Assembly (NCBI GenBank): GCA_039704465.1
Contig: JASFAU010000002.1
Coordinates: forward strand, 124,001-188,000
Direction: 5' to 3'
From: Plasmodiophora brassicae
Taxonomy: Eukaryota; Endomyxa; Phytomyxea; Plasmodiophorida; Plasmodiophoridae
DNA: 64,000 nt
The notes under the pieces were generated by a model. The model did not search any database. It was not told the origin of the DNA and saw only the letters and a list, made by a program, of their open reading frames with translations. This document shows, piece after piece, positions 22,290 to 31,966 of the stretch (the stretch's first letter is position 1; each line of letters begins with the position of its first letter). Both the position numbers and the translations under genes were made by a program.

Positions 22290-22759
22290 CTTGTCGTATT
22301 CCTATTATTCCTCCACCGTTTAGAAGGGCTCCAGCCATCGGTACGAACTTCGCTGGCTTTCCGCCGCTTAACCGTGCGCGGCGTTGTTAAAAATGCGTGT
22401 CGGGCTCCCGTATCGGCGCGCGGGTGGACATCAACGGGCTCCTCCTGGGTATACGGCAAAAACTGGCATTCACCGGAGTGACATCATTCTGGCCGCACGC
22501 ATTTCCACTTAGGGGAGCTGCAGACGGACAGAGGACGGCTCCGGCATAAGTCAATCGGTCTGGTTGTGGGAGGTTGGCGGCGTTGTGGGAGGCGCGGGCG
22601 CGGCTGATGGTGAAAGGAAAGGCGGCAACAAGGACGAGGCGGGGTGCGGGCGGGGGTTCCGACGGATCGCGACGGTTCGGTGACGATCTGACGAACTCGA
22701 TCGCGGCGGCCCGTCGAACAAGTGGGGGAGACAGCCTGAATATATTGCGACTGTGAGCC
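22290..22759. other. Intergenic, nothing seen
   Basis: No supported gene in 470 bp between two tandem plus-strand genes; it should hold the terminator of one and promoter of the next. Confidence 0.4.
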
Positions 22760-23302
22760 ATGGCGTCTGACGAGTGTTTAGGACCGCGGCAGGCGAAGAC
22801 TCTGACCAAACTGCTGGCTGAGAAAGCAGGGAGCTCGGAGGACAGAGGTACATCGCTGATCGCATTGCCCTGATGGCAACAGCAACTTCTCACGCGCGTC
22901 GCCAGGCAATGATACGGACGGTTACGATTCCGACAAGACTCCAAATCGAGCCGTGGCCAATGCGAAAACTTCGACCAAGAAGGGGAAACGTAAGACGAAT
23001 GCTATTCCATACGTAGCGACATGGCAGACCCCACGACCCATGCAGGTACACATCGACGGCAGTCACGCTTGCCGCTTGTGAAAGAGAAGTCCAGCGAATC
23101 CGGCGACGATAAGAGCAGCAACGAAGGCGATATCCTGCCGGAATTGCCATACAAGCGGATCCGAACGTATTCCAAACTGCCTGACAAGCAGTGGGCGTTC
23201 GTTCAGCGCCCGCAGGAGACGTTTCCGTACGGCCCACTCAACATCGACGATTGGCTTCAGAAGGAACGCCAGCAGACCCGGGGCAAACTTGTCCCCAGCT
23301 GA
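22760..23302 (+). CDS. Hypothetical charged protein, 147 residues
   Basis: Three exons, 22760-22847, 22906-23045 and 23087-23302, with 58- and 41-nt introns; the frame is maintained throughout. The start is ATGGCGTCTGAC. The middle has a run of Lys and Thr (TSTKKGKRKTN), possibly a nuclear localisation signal, and a Ser/Asp/Glu patch. The last 60 residues look folded (LPELPYKRIRTYSKLPDKQW, ETFPYGPLNIDDWL). I do not recognise a family. The clean splicing, codon use and lack of a better opposite-strand reading argue that it is real. Confidence 0.6.
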
Positions 23303-23408
23303 CGCTCCGACGGTATCACCCGGCAACGAATATAACCTATGCCCCGTTCGCGAGTGGCATGGTGCGCCGTGTGCAATGTTTACCAATATGCGGGATGATG
23401 ACGATCTG

Positions 23409-24072
23409 TCAGAACTGATGTGGTTTTGCAGATACCTTAAACGACGCGCGGGCGTGCGGCGAGCGGATAACGAAGTAGACTGCACCACCCATGGAGCATA
23501 GTCAGACGCGTATCCAGAGGCGGGGCTCTCCCATATACCTCCAACAAGCGAAAAGAAGAACGTCCAGAAGACGTGCATGTGAATGGAGAGCAGGTGGCGG
23601 TTTCGCATGACGACCATCGAACACACGCATGCGGTCAGGCCGGTCAGCAGGCTTTGCCGCTTGGTCAGGATCGGCTCGGCCAGCAGCTGCATGCAGAGGG
23701 CCATGCCCGCCAGCCTGCGGAACCGGTATCAGAACAGACCGGCATGGCTCTAGAGCGTGTTGCACCCGTAGAGACGCCCGAAGAAAACGACAGTCGAATG
23801 GACGCTCTCGTCCGAGTTCAGGAATAGGACCCTGGCGACCGACAATGGAGCCACGAACAGGTAGATGCAGTTCAGCAGCAAGAACCACCCGTAGGCCTGC
23901 CACAGAACGCGTCAACTGTGAGCTGTATACAACAGCATCGATGGTTCGCTGCCGATACCTTTGTGAAGAGCGGGTTCGGCCCGCCGTACCGGACCAGCTT
24001 GTCGCGGTTCGTCGTCATTCGCGTCGGCAGCGCCTGGCGCGCCGCCTGGCCGGCGCCGACGGATGCCACCAT
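23409..24072 (-). CDS. Small four-segment membrane protein, TP53I11-like
   Basis: Four exons: 24072-23959, 23896-23766, 23714-23539 and 23479-23409; introns 62, 51 and 59 nt; 163 residues. Membrane segments about 45-65 (WFLLLNCIYLFVAPLSVARV), 80-98 (RLYGLAGMALCMQLLAEPIL), 105-122 and 125-145 (HVFWTFFFSLVGVYFVI), then a basic tail. The order of segments, the RLYG motif at the start of the second segment and the short basic end resemble p53-induced protein 11 (TP53I11), but similarity is modest. The function of that family is poorly known. The last intron matters: without it the frame would run into the antisense of the neighbouring gene. Confidence 0.6.
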
Positions 24073-24685
24073 CAGGACAGGTTGATGATGCCGGAGCGCG
24101 CCCGGTATCGGCCAAGCACAGCGTCCGTAACAAGGCCGCGCTCTGCCCCAAAAAGTTCGCGATCAACCGACGGCGGCCCGCCTCACTGGTGAATCAGCAC
24201 GCGCCCGAACGTGCGCGCTGCCTTCGTGGAACTGCCCGCAACCGCGGCAGGCCTGCAAACGCGTAGGGCGTCGGCGAGAGCGCGCCTAGCCTGGGTCTGG
24301 ATTCTGGAATCGCCGATGGGACGTACGGCGGCCGTACGGCTCGCCTGTGCGCGCAGAGCCGCACGTCACACAGCCGTGCGAGGTCCCTGTTGTGTGTGCC
24401 CGATGCAGATATAGGTAGTTCTACCGCCAGTGCAGGCTGCGCATAAACGGAATCGACCTGTCCGTCGTCCAACTTCTCCTCCGACTGCCACAGTCATCGA
24501 CATTTTCCACCCAGTCGCCTCGATGTAGAACGAACGTTGGTGTTAGATCGACGAGGATTTACTAACGTAAGGCAGCAGGTCATGTTTAGCGCCCCCCGGC
24601 CGTGCTCCAGGTTTGCGACGTCGCCCCGTTTCGCCGTCGCGGCGTTGCGCAAACGCCGCGCAGTCGGATTCAGGGCGGGACCAGC
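24073..24685. promoter_or_regulatory. Divergent intergenic region
   Basis: 613 bp between the starts of the membrane protein and EBP1. Open frames here are short and unlike any family; presumed promoters of both genes. A putative fold-back is not obvious. Confidence 0.35.
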
Positions 24686-26044
24686 ATGCCAGGGTCGCGC
24701 GACAGCAGTGTCAGCAGCAGTGCGGCATCGTCCGAGGAGACGGCCCCTCGCGAGGTACGTGTGTGTCGCACCCCCGTCGCCGTCCGCCGGTGCTCTGATC
24801 CGGCACGTAGGTCGATGAGACGCTGAACAACCAGGACGTGGTCACCAAGTACCGCGCCTGTGGGGACATTGCCAACCGCGTCCTCGGCAAGCTGGTGTCG
24901 CTGGTCAAGCCGGGCACGAAGATCGTCCAGCTGTGCCAGGTCGGCGATGCGCTGATCGCCAAGGAGCTCCAGCCGATCTACAACAAGAAGCCCAAGGTCG
25001 ACAAGGGCGTCGCGTTCCCGACCTGCGTTTCCGTCAACAACGTTGTCGGGCACTTCTCGCCGCTCACTGGCGACGCCACCGAGATTGCGGCCGGTGACGT
25101 CGTCAAGATCGACCTGGGCGTTCAGATCGACGGGTACTGCGCCGTTGTCGCCCACACGGTCGTCTGCAACCCAGAAGGTGGGGTTATCACTGGCCCCGTC
25201 GCCGATGTCATCGTTGCTGCCTACACGGCCGCCGAGTTGGTCGCGCGCATGCTCGTCCCTGGCAACAAGAACAGCCAGTGCACGGAGATCATCGAGAAGG
25301 TCGCCAAGGACTTCCACGTCAACCCGATCCAGGCTGTCACGAGCCACAACCTCTCCCGGAACGTCATTGCTGGCAAGAAGGTTCGCTGTGTCGTACATTG
25401 TCTTCATTGCGGATTCGGATGCTGAGCTGGCCTTGTAGGAGATCCTGTCGCGATCGAACACGGGCCACAAAGTCGAGCCGATGACTGTCGAGCCGCTGGA
25501 TGTCTGGGCGATCGATATCCAGATGAGCACCGGAGACGGCAAGCCGAAAGAGGTTCGCGTGATGACGCCACCTGCTATGCTGAGGCTGAGCCGTTCCGTT
25601 TGATAGCTGGACAAAGCCACGACTGTCTTCAGGCGTATGCCCGATGTGAGCTACCGGCTCAAGATGCAGGCGTCGCGTTTCGTCGCGAGCGAAATCAAGT
25701 CCAAGTTCGGGGCGTTCCCGTTCACGCTGCGCAGCATCGAGGACAAGCGCGCCAAGCTCGGCATCGCCGAGTGCAAGACGCACGGCCTGGTGGAAGCGTT
25801 CCCCGTCCTGGAAGAGAAAGCCGACGCCAAGGTCGCCCACTTCAAGTTCACCGCCATGATCATGCCGTCCGGGGTCATCAAGGTCACCGGCCTGCCCATC
25901 GACCTGGCCGCCGTCAAATCGGAACACGCGCTGTCCGACGAATCGCTGAAGACCCTCCTGGAGCAGCCACTGCGAAAGAAGAAGGCCAAGAAATCGTCGA
26001 CGCCGTCCGCCGCCGGCGCTGCCCCCATGGAGGCGGACGCGTAA
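24686..26044 (+). CDS. EBP1/PA2G4-type methionine-aminopeptidase homologue
   Basis: Four exons: 24686-24754, 24811-25380, 25439-25552 and 25607-26044; introns 54-58 nt; 396 residues. The pita-bread fold is clear: YRACGDIANRVLGKLVSLVK, VSVNNVVGHFSP, VVKIDLGVQIDGYCAVVAHT, then the SRSNTGHKVEPMTVEPLDVW segment. The C-terminus ends with a Lys-rich motif (PLRKKKAKKSS) as in PA2G4, which in that family binds rRNA. PA2G4 proteins have lost peptidase activity and instead bind the 60S exit tunnel region, pre-rRNA and growth regulators. Expected in nucleolus and cytoplasm, working in ribosome biogenesis and translation. Confidence 0.93.
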
Positions 26045-26278
26045 TCCGACGATGATCATCGTTCCGCAAATACATTCCGCAAATGTGTCATGTGACGCGT
26101 GTGCTGCATCGCGCGGGCCGCACTCGGCACTGTCGTCGGCGCCGCGATCATTTTATTTCCGCGCGGACCCAACTTCGCGGCAGTTCGGCACCGCAGTGCT
26201 TCTACAAACTTCGCGACAGGAGGCAGCAAGCACTGCCGTCGCGTCACGGTCACGGGCAGAGGCCATTTTGCAATTGGG

Positions 26279-27408
26279 ATGGTGCGGGCATGTCAGGTGG
26301 CGTTACGCCTGCGCGGTCGGTCCGTCGTCAGCGACGTCCTGGTGCGGGATGGCGACCCGCGCCGGTCGGCGCATACGATCGTCATGTTCCCGGGTGAGTC
26401 GCCGGATCGCTGCGTTCATATTGCCGCGCTCGTGTCGACGCTATTGGTGTGCTGCAGGCAACCCATCTGTCCTGCCATATTACATGAGGTTCATGCAGCT
26501 GATCGTGAACGGCATCCCCGATTACGTGCCAATGCACACAGGTGAGCGGGCCTGTCAAAGGACGCTCCATCGGCGTTGACGGGTCTGGCTCAGTGGGTCA
26601 TGCGGGGTTCAGCAATGTCGACCATAATCGCGGCGAGCTGTTCGATCTGGACGACCAGATCGATTTGAAGATCGCGTATTTGGATGCCCTTCTGGAGAAG
26701 TCGCCGGCATCGCGTTTCATCCTGATGGGGCATTCCGTCGGCTCGTACATGGTTCAGCAACGCCTACGATGCCATGTCACATTGCTCAGCATCACGACCA
26801 TGTAGGCCATGGAGGTGCTGTCTCGAAGACCCGATTTGCCTGTCGATGGCAACGTGTTCTTGTTTCCGGCGTTATCGCAGCTGGAAGTGGCATGGCCGAT
26901 CCGCATACTGCAGGTTCCTGTCGCGCGCGAAGGAATCGGCTTCCTCGTGAACGTGTTGCCCAAAACGGTTAAGTCCCTGGTTATCGGTATGATCCCATCG
27001 GTTCGCGACGAAGCCATCATGCTCGGTGAGCACTTGAACGCGCATACAGGTCGGGTTTTGTACTCGCGTTGAACGCTCCGCCTCTGATTGCTCGTGGCAG
27101 TACGAAACGGACTGGCGCTTACTCGTGACGAGCTTGGCAAGATCCGCCAGCTGCCCGAATCTAGGTTGGCGACCCTGAAGCGCCATGCGTCCAAATCGTT
27201 GTATATCTTTACGCCGTTCGATGAATACGTGCCCATGCATCTGGTGGATGACCTGCGAGCAGCGGTCCCCGACGCTAAGCACCATGTCTTCTCGCACTCT
27301 GATGGCGTTCGCCACGCGTTCGTCCTCACGGACAGCGACGTTGTCGCTCAGCACGCGTTGATGCATTTGTCCGAGTTCTTCCCTGAGCGCGCCCCCGCCG
27401 ATGCATAA
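26279..27408 (+). CDS. LDAH-type lipid-droplet-associated serine hydrolase
   Basis: Five exons: 26279-26393, 26458-26541, 26594-26751, 26806-27049 and 27101-27408; 302 residues. Alpha/beta-hydrolase fold with the LDAH oxyanion motif VMFPGNPSVLPYYMRFM (assembled across the first intron) and nucleophile elbow RFILMGHSVGSYM, where Ser in GHSVG is the expected nucleophile. Near the end, FTPFDEYVPM likely carries the acid Asp and HSDGVRHAFV the catalytic His. LDAH proteins sit on lipid droplets and influence triglyceride or sterol-ester turnover. The stretch 26865-26925 could hide an additional intron, but the frame stays open without it. 106 bp separate it from the P450-lipoxygenase gene on the same strand. 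Confidence 0.85.
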
Positions 27409-27514
27409 ATGCTTCTTGACCCATGTCGGTCCAGGCCAGATCTTTCTATGATGACAGGTCTAATTCCGTGGATTGAGGTAGGTACTCGATCGTACCCTTG
27501 ACGCGGCGCAGACG

Positions 27515-30500
27515 ATGGTGCTCGCTGCTGACGATGGCGCCAGCCCGATCCCGCCGATGGCCGCATGCCCGAACATGGTGCCGGTCACGATTGCTGCCAT
27601 CGTGTTCGGATGGTGGCTGGCGCCGATCGCTGCGATCCTGGGCGTCCTCGAGATGACCACGAAAGGGTGGTTCGTGTCGCGCTACCAAGCCGCCGTGTGG
27701 ATCAGCCAGGTCAAGGTCTGGCAGCTGGAACGGTACCCGCGCTCCTCCTTCATCTGGGCCATCACCCGCCTGCTCGACACGTACCACGCCGTCCAGTTCC
27801 CGTTCCGCACGCTGGACCCAGGCAACCTGGGCGCCAGGAACACCCCGCGCACGCCAGGCGACTACATGGTCCTGTTCGACGGCGTCTTCGCCCTCTCGAA
27901 CCACGATGCCGCCGCGCTGATCATGTCGGATCGGCAGGCGCGTTGGGCGAATCTCGTCACGTTGCCGATCGCCGTCCCACAAGTCCTCGATCCTCGAACG
28001 TTGATCTTCCTGTCGAGCCCGTCCGCGTCGCACGACCGCCAGCTGGCCGCCATCGCCTCGCTGCTGTCGTCACGTGTTCCTCGGGTCGCCCTGCTGGGCG
28101 ATCGGTTCCGACGCTGGTCCAGCCAGCGACACGCCACCTGGGACCTGCGTGTCACGCGATTGACCGTCGACGTCCTGTTCAAAGCGGTTCTGGACATAGA
28201 CCTGACGAACCACGAGCTGGATATGTGCAACGTGTACAAGATGATGATCGGGCTGATTGGCCTGCCGGGGTCCCTGTACCGCGTCTTCTTCGACCTGCCG
28301 ACGTACCCGATCATGTACGCGAGGGACCTGCTGGCCACGGCGATAGAGACGCGGGCACCCAAGTCGATCTTGAGGGACCTGGCGGCCAGCGGTGCGTACC
28401 TGCCCAACGAACGCATCGCTCTGCACGTCGTCGACATGGTCCTGTTCGCCGGTACCATCGGGACGGGCGCCGCGCTGGGCGCTTGCCTGAAACGACTGAA
28501 CGAGAACGGCGACCGTGTCGGCATGTACCTGGCGAACCCGTTGCACTTCATCTACGAGAGCTTGCGCCTCGATCCGCCTGTCGGTGCGATCCACACGATC
28601 ACGACCGAGGCGGCCACGCGAGTGCAGGTCAACGGCAGGCCAGTGTGCCTACCCGCAGGCACACAGCTGTGCGCCTCCATCGAGGACGCGAATCGCGACC
28701 CGAAGGTCTGGGGGTCGAACGCCAACACCTTCGACATGCAGCGCGACTATAGCCGCCTCCTGACGTGGGACGGCCTGCAAGGCAATGGACCGAGAACCTG
28801 CCCTGGACAGTCGCTCTCCATTGCGATCTGCACACAGGCGCTCAACGCCTACGTCCGTCGCGACAAGGCGATCACGTACAAGATTACGATCGCCAACGAG
28901 GACGTCCTGGCAGTGCCCTTGCTGAGCAAGTCGGTGTACGTGATCCTGGAGGGCGACGCGGGCACGTCGGACAAGATCCACGTGCCGGCGGCGTCGACGG
29001 CGACGTACAGGTCCACGGTCGACCTGGGCCGGGTGCTTCGCGTTCAGATCGGGTTCGCCGGCTGGGGCATGCTATCGCCGAGATGGTTCGTGAAGTCGGT
29101 GGACGTTCGTCGGCAGGACCCGGTGTCCACGTGGCGGTTCCCGGTGAATCAATGGCTCGGTGCCAGCTCGCCTGTGCTGTCCGCCCTCGAGGGCACGCCA
29201 TCGCTGTTGACAGCGTCGAGGCTTGAGAACAGGTTCCGGGACGAGGAGATGGCCGCTCGTCGGCAGGCGTACCGTTTCGCCGACAAGCAGGCTCTGGTGG
29301 GGGAATGGGGTACGGCTCTGCCGGCGTCAGTTGCAACGACAGCGCTCGGGCGGGTCCCTTCGATTCCCTTGCAGGAGCGCCCGCCTTTGAACATGCTGTA
29401 CTCGTCCGTGAAGGACCTGTTGCAGGACGTCGCGCGGCGTGCCCGCATGCTGGGCGACAAGATGACCACCCTGGACGACTATCGCCAGGAATGTCTCCGC
29501 GGCAGCGACGTCTTCCGAGATCAGGACATTCTCCCCGCGTACCCGCTTCAGAACTGGCGAACAGATGAAGAGTTCGGCAGACAGCGCCTCGAAGGTTTGA
29601 ACCCGATGACAATTCGCGTGGTGTCAAGTTTGCCAGAGTAGGTGACAGCAGGTCGCGCGTCTCCCGTGCTCTGACCTGCGCGAACAGATCATTCGGTGTT
29701 ACGTCGGCGATGGTGGAACCGTTCTTGCCTCCAAACCGGACGCTTGACCAGGAGCTGGACGCCAGGCACCTGTTCATGCTGGATCACGACTGCATCGAGG
29801 GGATGGATGGAGTGCACTTCGCCGGCGTTCGCTACCTGGGCCAGCGGCCGCGTCGGTTCCTGTCGGTGCCATACTGCCTGCTGCATGCCGACATGGCCAA
29901 CGGGTACAAGCTGAGGCCGATCGCCATCCAGCTGTCCCGTCAGCCGGGGTCCTTGGTGTACACGCCAGCGGATGGACCATTCGACTGGCTCATGGCGAAG
30001 CTCGTCGTCAACAACGCCGACTTTGTCGTTCACCAGTTCAAGTACCACGTATGTTTGTTTGGCAACGCTGGCCGAGCACCGTGTTCTAAATCTGCTATCA
30101 GGCGTTGACTTGTCATCTCGCACCCGAGGCGATTGTCTGCTCGCTGCAGAGGAACCTACCCAGTGTGCACCCGGTCTACAAGCTTCTGCGCCCGCATCTG
30201 AACGGGTTGGCGTTCATCAACAACCTCGCCCGGGGCTTGCTCTTTATCACCGACGACAAGTACCGGACGCCGCTGACAGTCATGGGTGACATCACGACAG
30301 TGGGAGCGACTGGCAATTCCAAGGTCGCCATCAGCGCGTACCGCTCGTATTCGTACGCGGAGACCGACTTCAAACGGGCCATGGGGAGCGCTGGCTTCAC
30401 GAAGCCGTCCGGCGTCACCGAATTCGCGTTCTTTGACGACGGCCTGCTCGTCTACGAGTAACAATGGGTCGTGAAGGCTGAACAGCAAAGTCTTACGTTG

Positions 30501-31123
30501 AGCGCAGGGCCATTGAGGAATACGTCGGCGACATGATCGGCCTGTGGTACACGGACGACAAAAGCGTGACGGGTGACGAGGACCTTCAGCGCTTCTACGA
30601 CGAGTTGGCCAGCGTCGGCCAGCTTCGAGGTGTGCCAAACATCACAAGGGGAGTCGTGCCGCTCCGAGAGTTCTGCGTCACGTGCATCTTCACCGCTAGT
30701 GCCTTGCACGCGGCACTGAACTTCTCCCAGATCGACTACGCTGGCATCGTCTGCAACTAGTACGTCGCATGCAAACCTGGTCGACGCGCGACTGACTCGT
30801 TCAATAGCCCGGCAGCCTTGTTCCGAGCGCCGCCTCTAGAGAAAGGCGTTGTCGATGAGCAATTCATCCTGGATATGCTGCCGCGGGGCGAAGGCTTTCT
30901 GACGCAGATCGGTCTGATGTCGTTTCTCTGCCAGAAAACGACGGACCTGCTGGGACGTTTCCGGTACCCGACGTTCACCGATACTGCGAGCTTGGCCGCG
31001 ATCGCCAAGTTCAACGAACGGCTGCAGAGGGTCGAGTCGATCATCACAGAGCGCAACGCGAAACGCGCTCTTCCGTATCTATACCTGCTGCCGTCTCGTA
31101 TCCCAAACTCGACGGCCATCTGA
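27515..31123 (+). CDS. Cytochrome P450 - PLAT - lipoxygenase fusion protein
   Basis: Five exons: 27515-29637, 29688-30048, 30102-30457, 30508-30759 and 30808-31123; introns 48-53 nt; 1135 residues. A hydrophobic N-terminus (about 20-46) may anchor it. P450 domain about 60-450: helix-I LFAGTIGTGAALG without the usual acid-Thr pair, ExxR at E348-R351 (YESLRLDP), haem Cys429 in GPRTCPG. A PLAT-type beta sandwich about 455-570. Lipoxygenase about 575-1135: iron ligands His823 and His828 (VVHQFKYH), His1014 and Asn1018 (SALHAALNF) and the C-terminal Ile1135 (RIPNSTAI). P450s lacking the acid-Thr pair (CYP74, thromboxane synthase) rearrange hydroperoxides, so this enzyme probably peroxidises a fatty acid and converts the product in one polypeptide. 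The P450 and lipoxygenase parts share one uninterrupted 2.1-kb exon. Confidence 0.93.
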
Positions 31124-31143
31124 TGCATCGCCAATCAATACAT

Positions 31144-31469
31144 TCACGAGTGTCGGAAGAGTTTCAGGCCGAGCCAGTTGACGTAGACGGTTGAGGCGAG
31201 CACCGGGGCGCACAGCGGCACGAGCAGCGAATAATAATGGTCGTCCCGCAGCCAGTCCAGCGCCGAATGGTTCATAACGGGCATGAACTTCGATACGACG
31301 ACGGCGTAAATCACGACCGTCCACACGACCAGCGCCAGCAGCAGTAGCAGGTACCTGCCTGCAGATCAGAATCGCCGATCCCGCGACCGTCGCAGGCAGG
31401 CCGCACACACCCACACAGGACGACACGCATCCGCGACACCCTCGGCTGCTCCACAACGTGCGGATCCAT
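31144..31469 (-). CDS. PIGY: PIG-Y, subunit of the GPI-GlcNAc transferase
   Basis: Two exons, 31469-31415 and 31358-31144, joined by a 56-nt intron (a 68-nt alternative donor exists at 31426); 89 residues. Two membrane segments, LLLLLALVVWTVVIYAVVV and LLVPLCAPVLASTVYV, and a C-terminus WLGLKLFRHS almost identical to the end of human PIG-Y (GIKLFRHN). PIG-Y is a tiny subunit of the ER complex that adds GlcNAc to phosphatidylinositol, the first step of GPI-anchor synthesis. The start MDPHVVEQPRVS is 10-15 residues longer than in animals. Convergent with the lipoxygenase gene, only 20 bp apart. Confidence 0.85.
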
Positions 31470-31633
31470 CCCGCGGCCGGCGGCGCACCCCGATCTCCCA
31501 AATGACAGTCCGGGCCTGGCAGTGACACCGACCGACACGCGCGTGCTGCACAAAAAAGGTAACACGTCTGCCCTGGCAGAGCCATGGTTCATGACTCGGG
31601 CGGGATGGGTTCTGTCTGTCGACTGCTCGACGA

Positions 31634-31966
31634 GTGTGCAGCTTCATTTTGGAAATCGTGTTGGGGGACGACAAGACAGGGTGGGCGGCGTCGTTGCCGC
31701 ACGAGATGGGCGAGCCGGTGTCCTGCGTGAGGCGACGGATTGCACGCTGGATGCTGTGCGAAGGCAGCGCTGGCCGCGTGGTCCATGAGTTGCACGCGGC
31801 AGCGACTGGGCAGTTGCCCTGGGTGACGCTGCACATCGACCTGATGCTCATGCTGGAGTTCGACGCCCACCTGGTCGGAACCGCTGAACCAAAAGGAGAT
31901 TTGGTGCTAATGGCGTCTGGAATTGCAGGGACATCTATTGTGGGCGAAATTTCCGGAGCTTCGTGA
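31634..31966 (+). CDS. Possible small protein of unknown function
   Basis: A 110-codon open frame; sequence such as EIVLGDDKTGWAASLPHEMG and LPWVTLHIDLMLMLEFDAHL looks protein-like. The start is non-obvious; an upstream ATG near 31589 could be joined by a short intron ending at about 31654. It could equally be a chance frame, because the opposite strand is also open. No family recognised. Confidence 0.3.
   Translation: MCSFILEIVLGDDKTGWAASLPHEMGEPVSCVRRRIARWMLCEGSAGRVVHELHAAATGQLPWVTLHIDLMLMLEFDAHLVGTAEPKGDLVLMASGIAGTSIVGEISGAS

Noticed and set aside
23063..23538. Long C-terminal extension of the TP53I11-like protein into its neighbour
   Set aside because: Arises only if intron 23480-23538 is retained; splicing gives a normal short basic tail.
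28070..29777. Several long minus-strand frames opposite the P450-lipoxygenase
   Set aside because: All overlap conserved P450, PLAT or lipoxygenase codons and show no family features.
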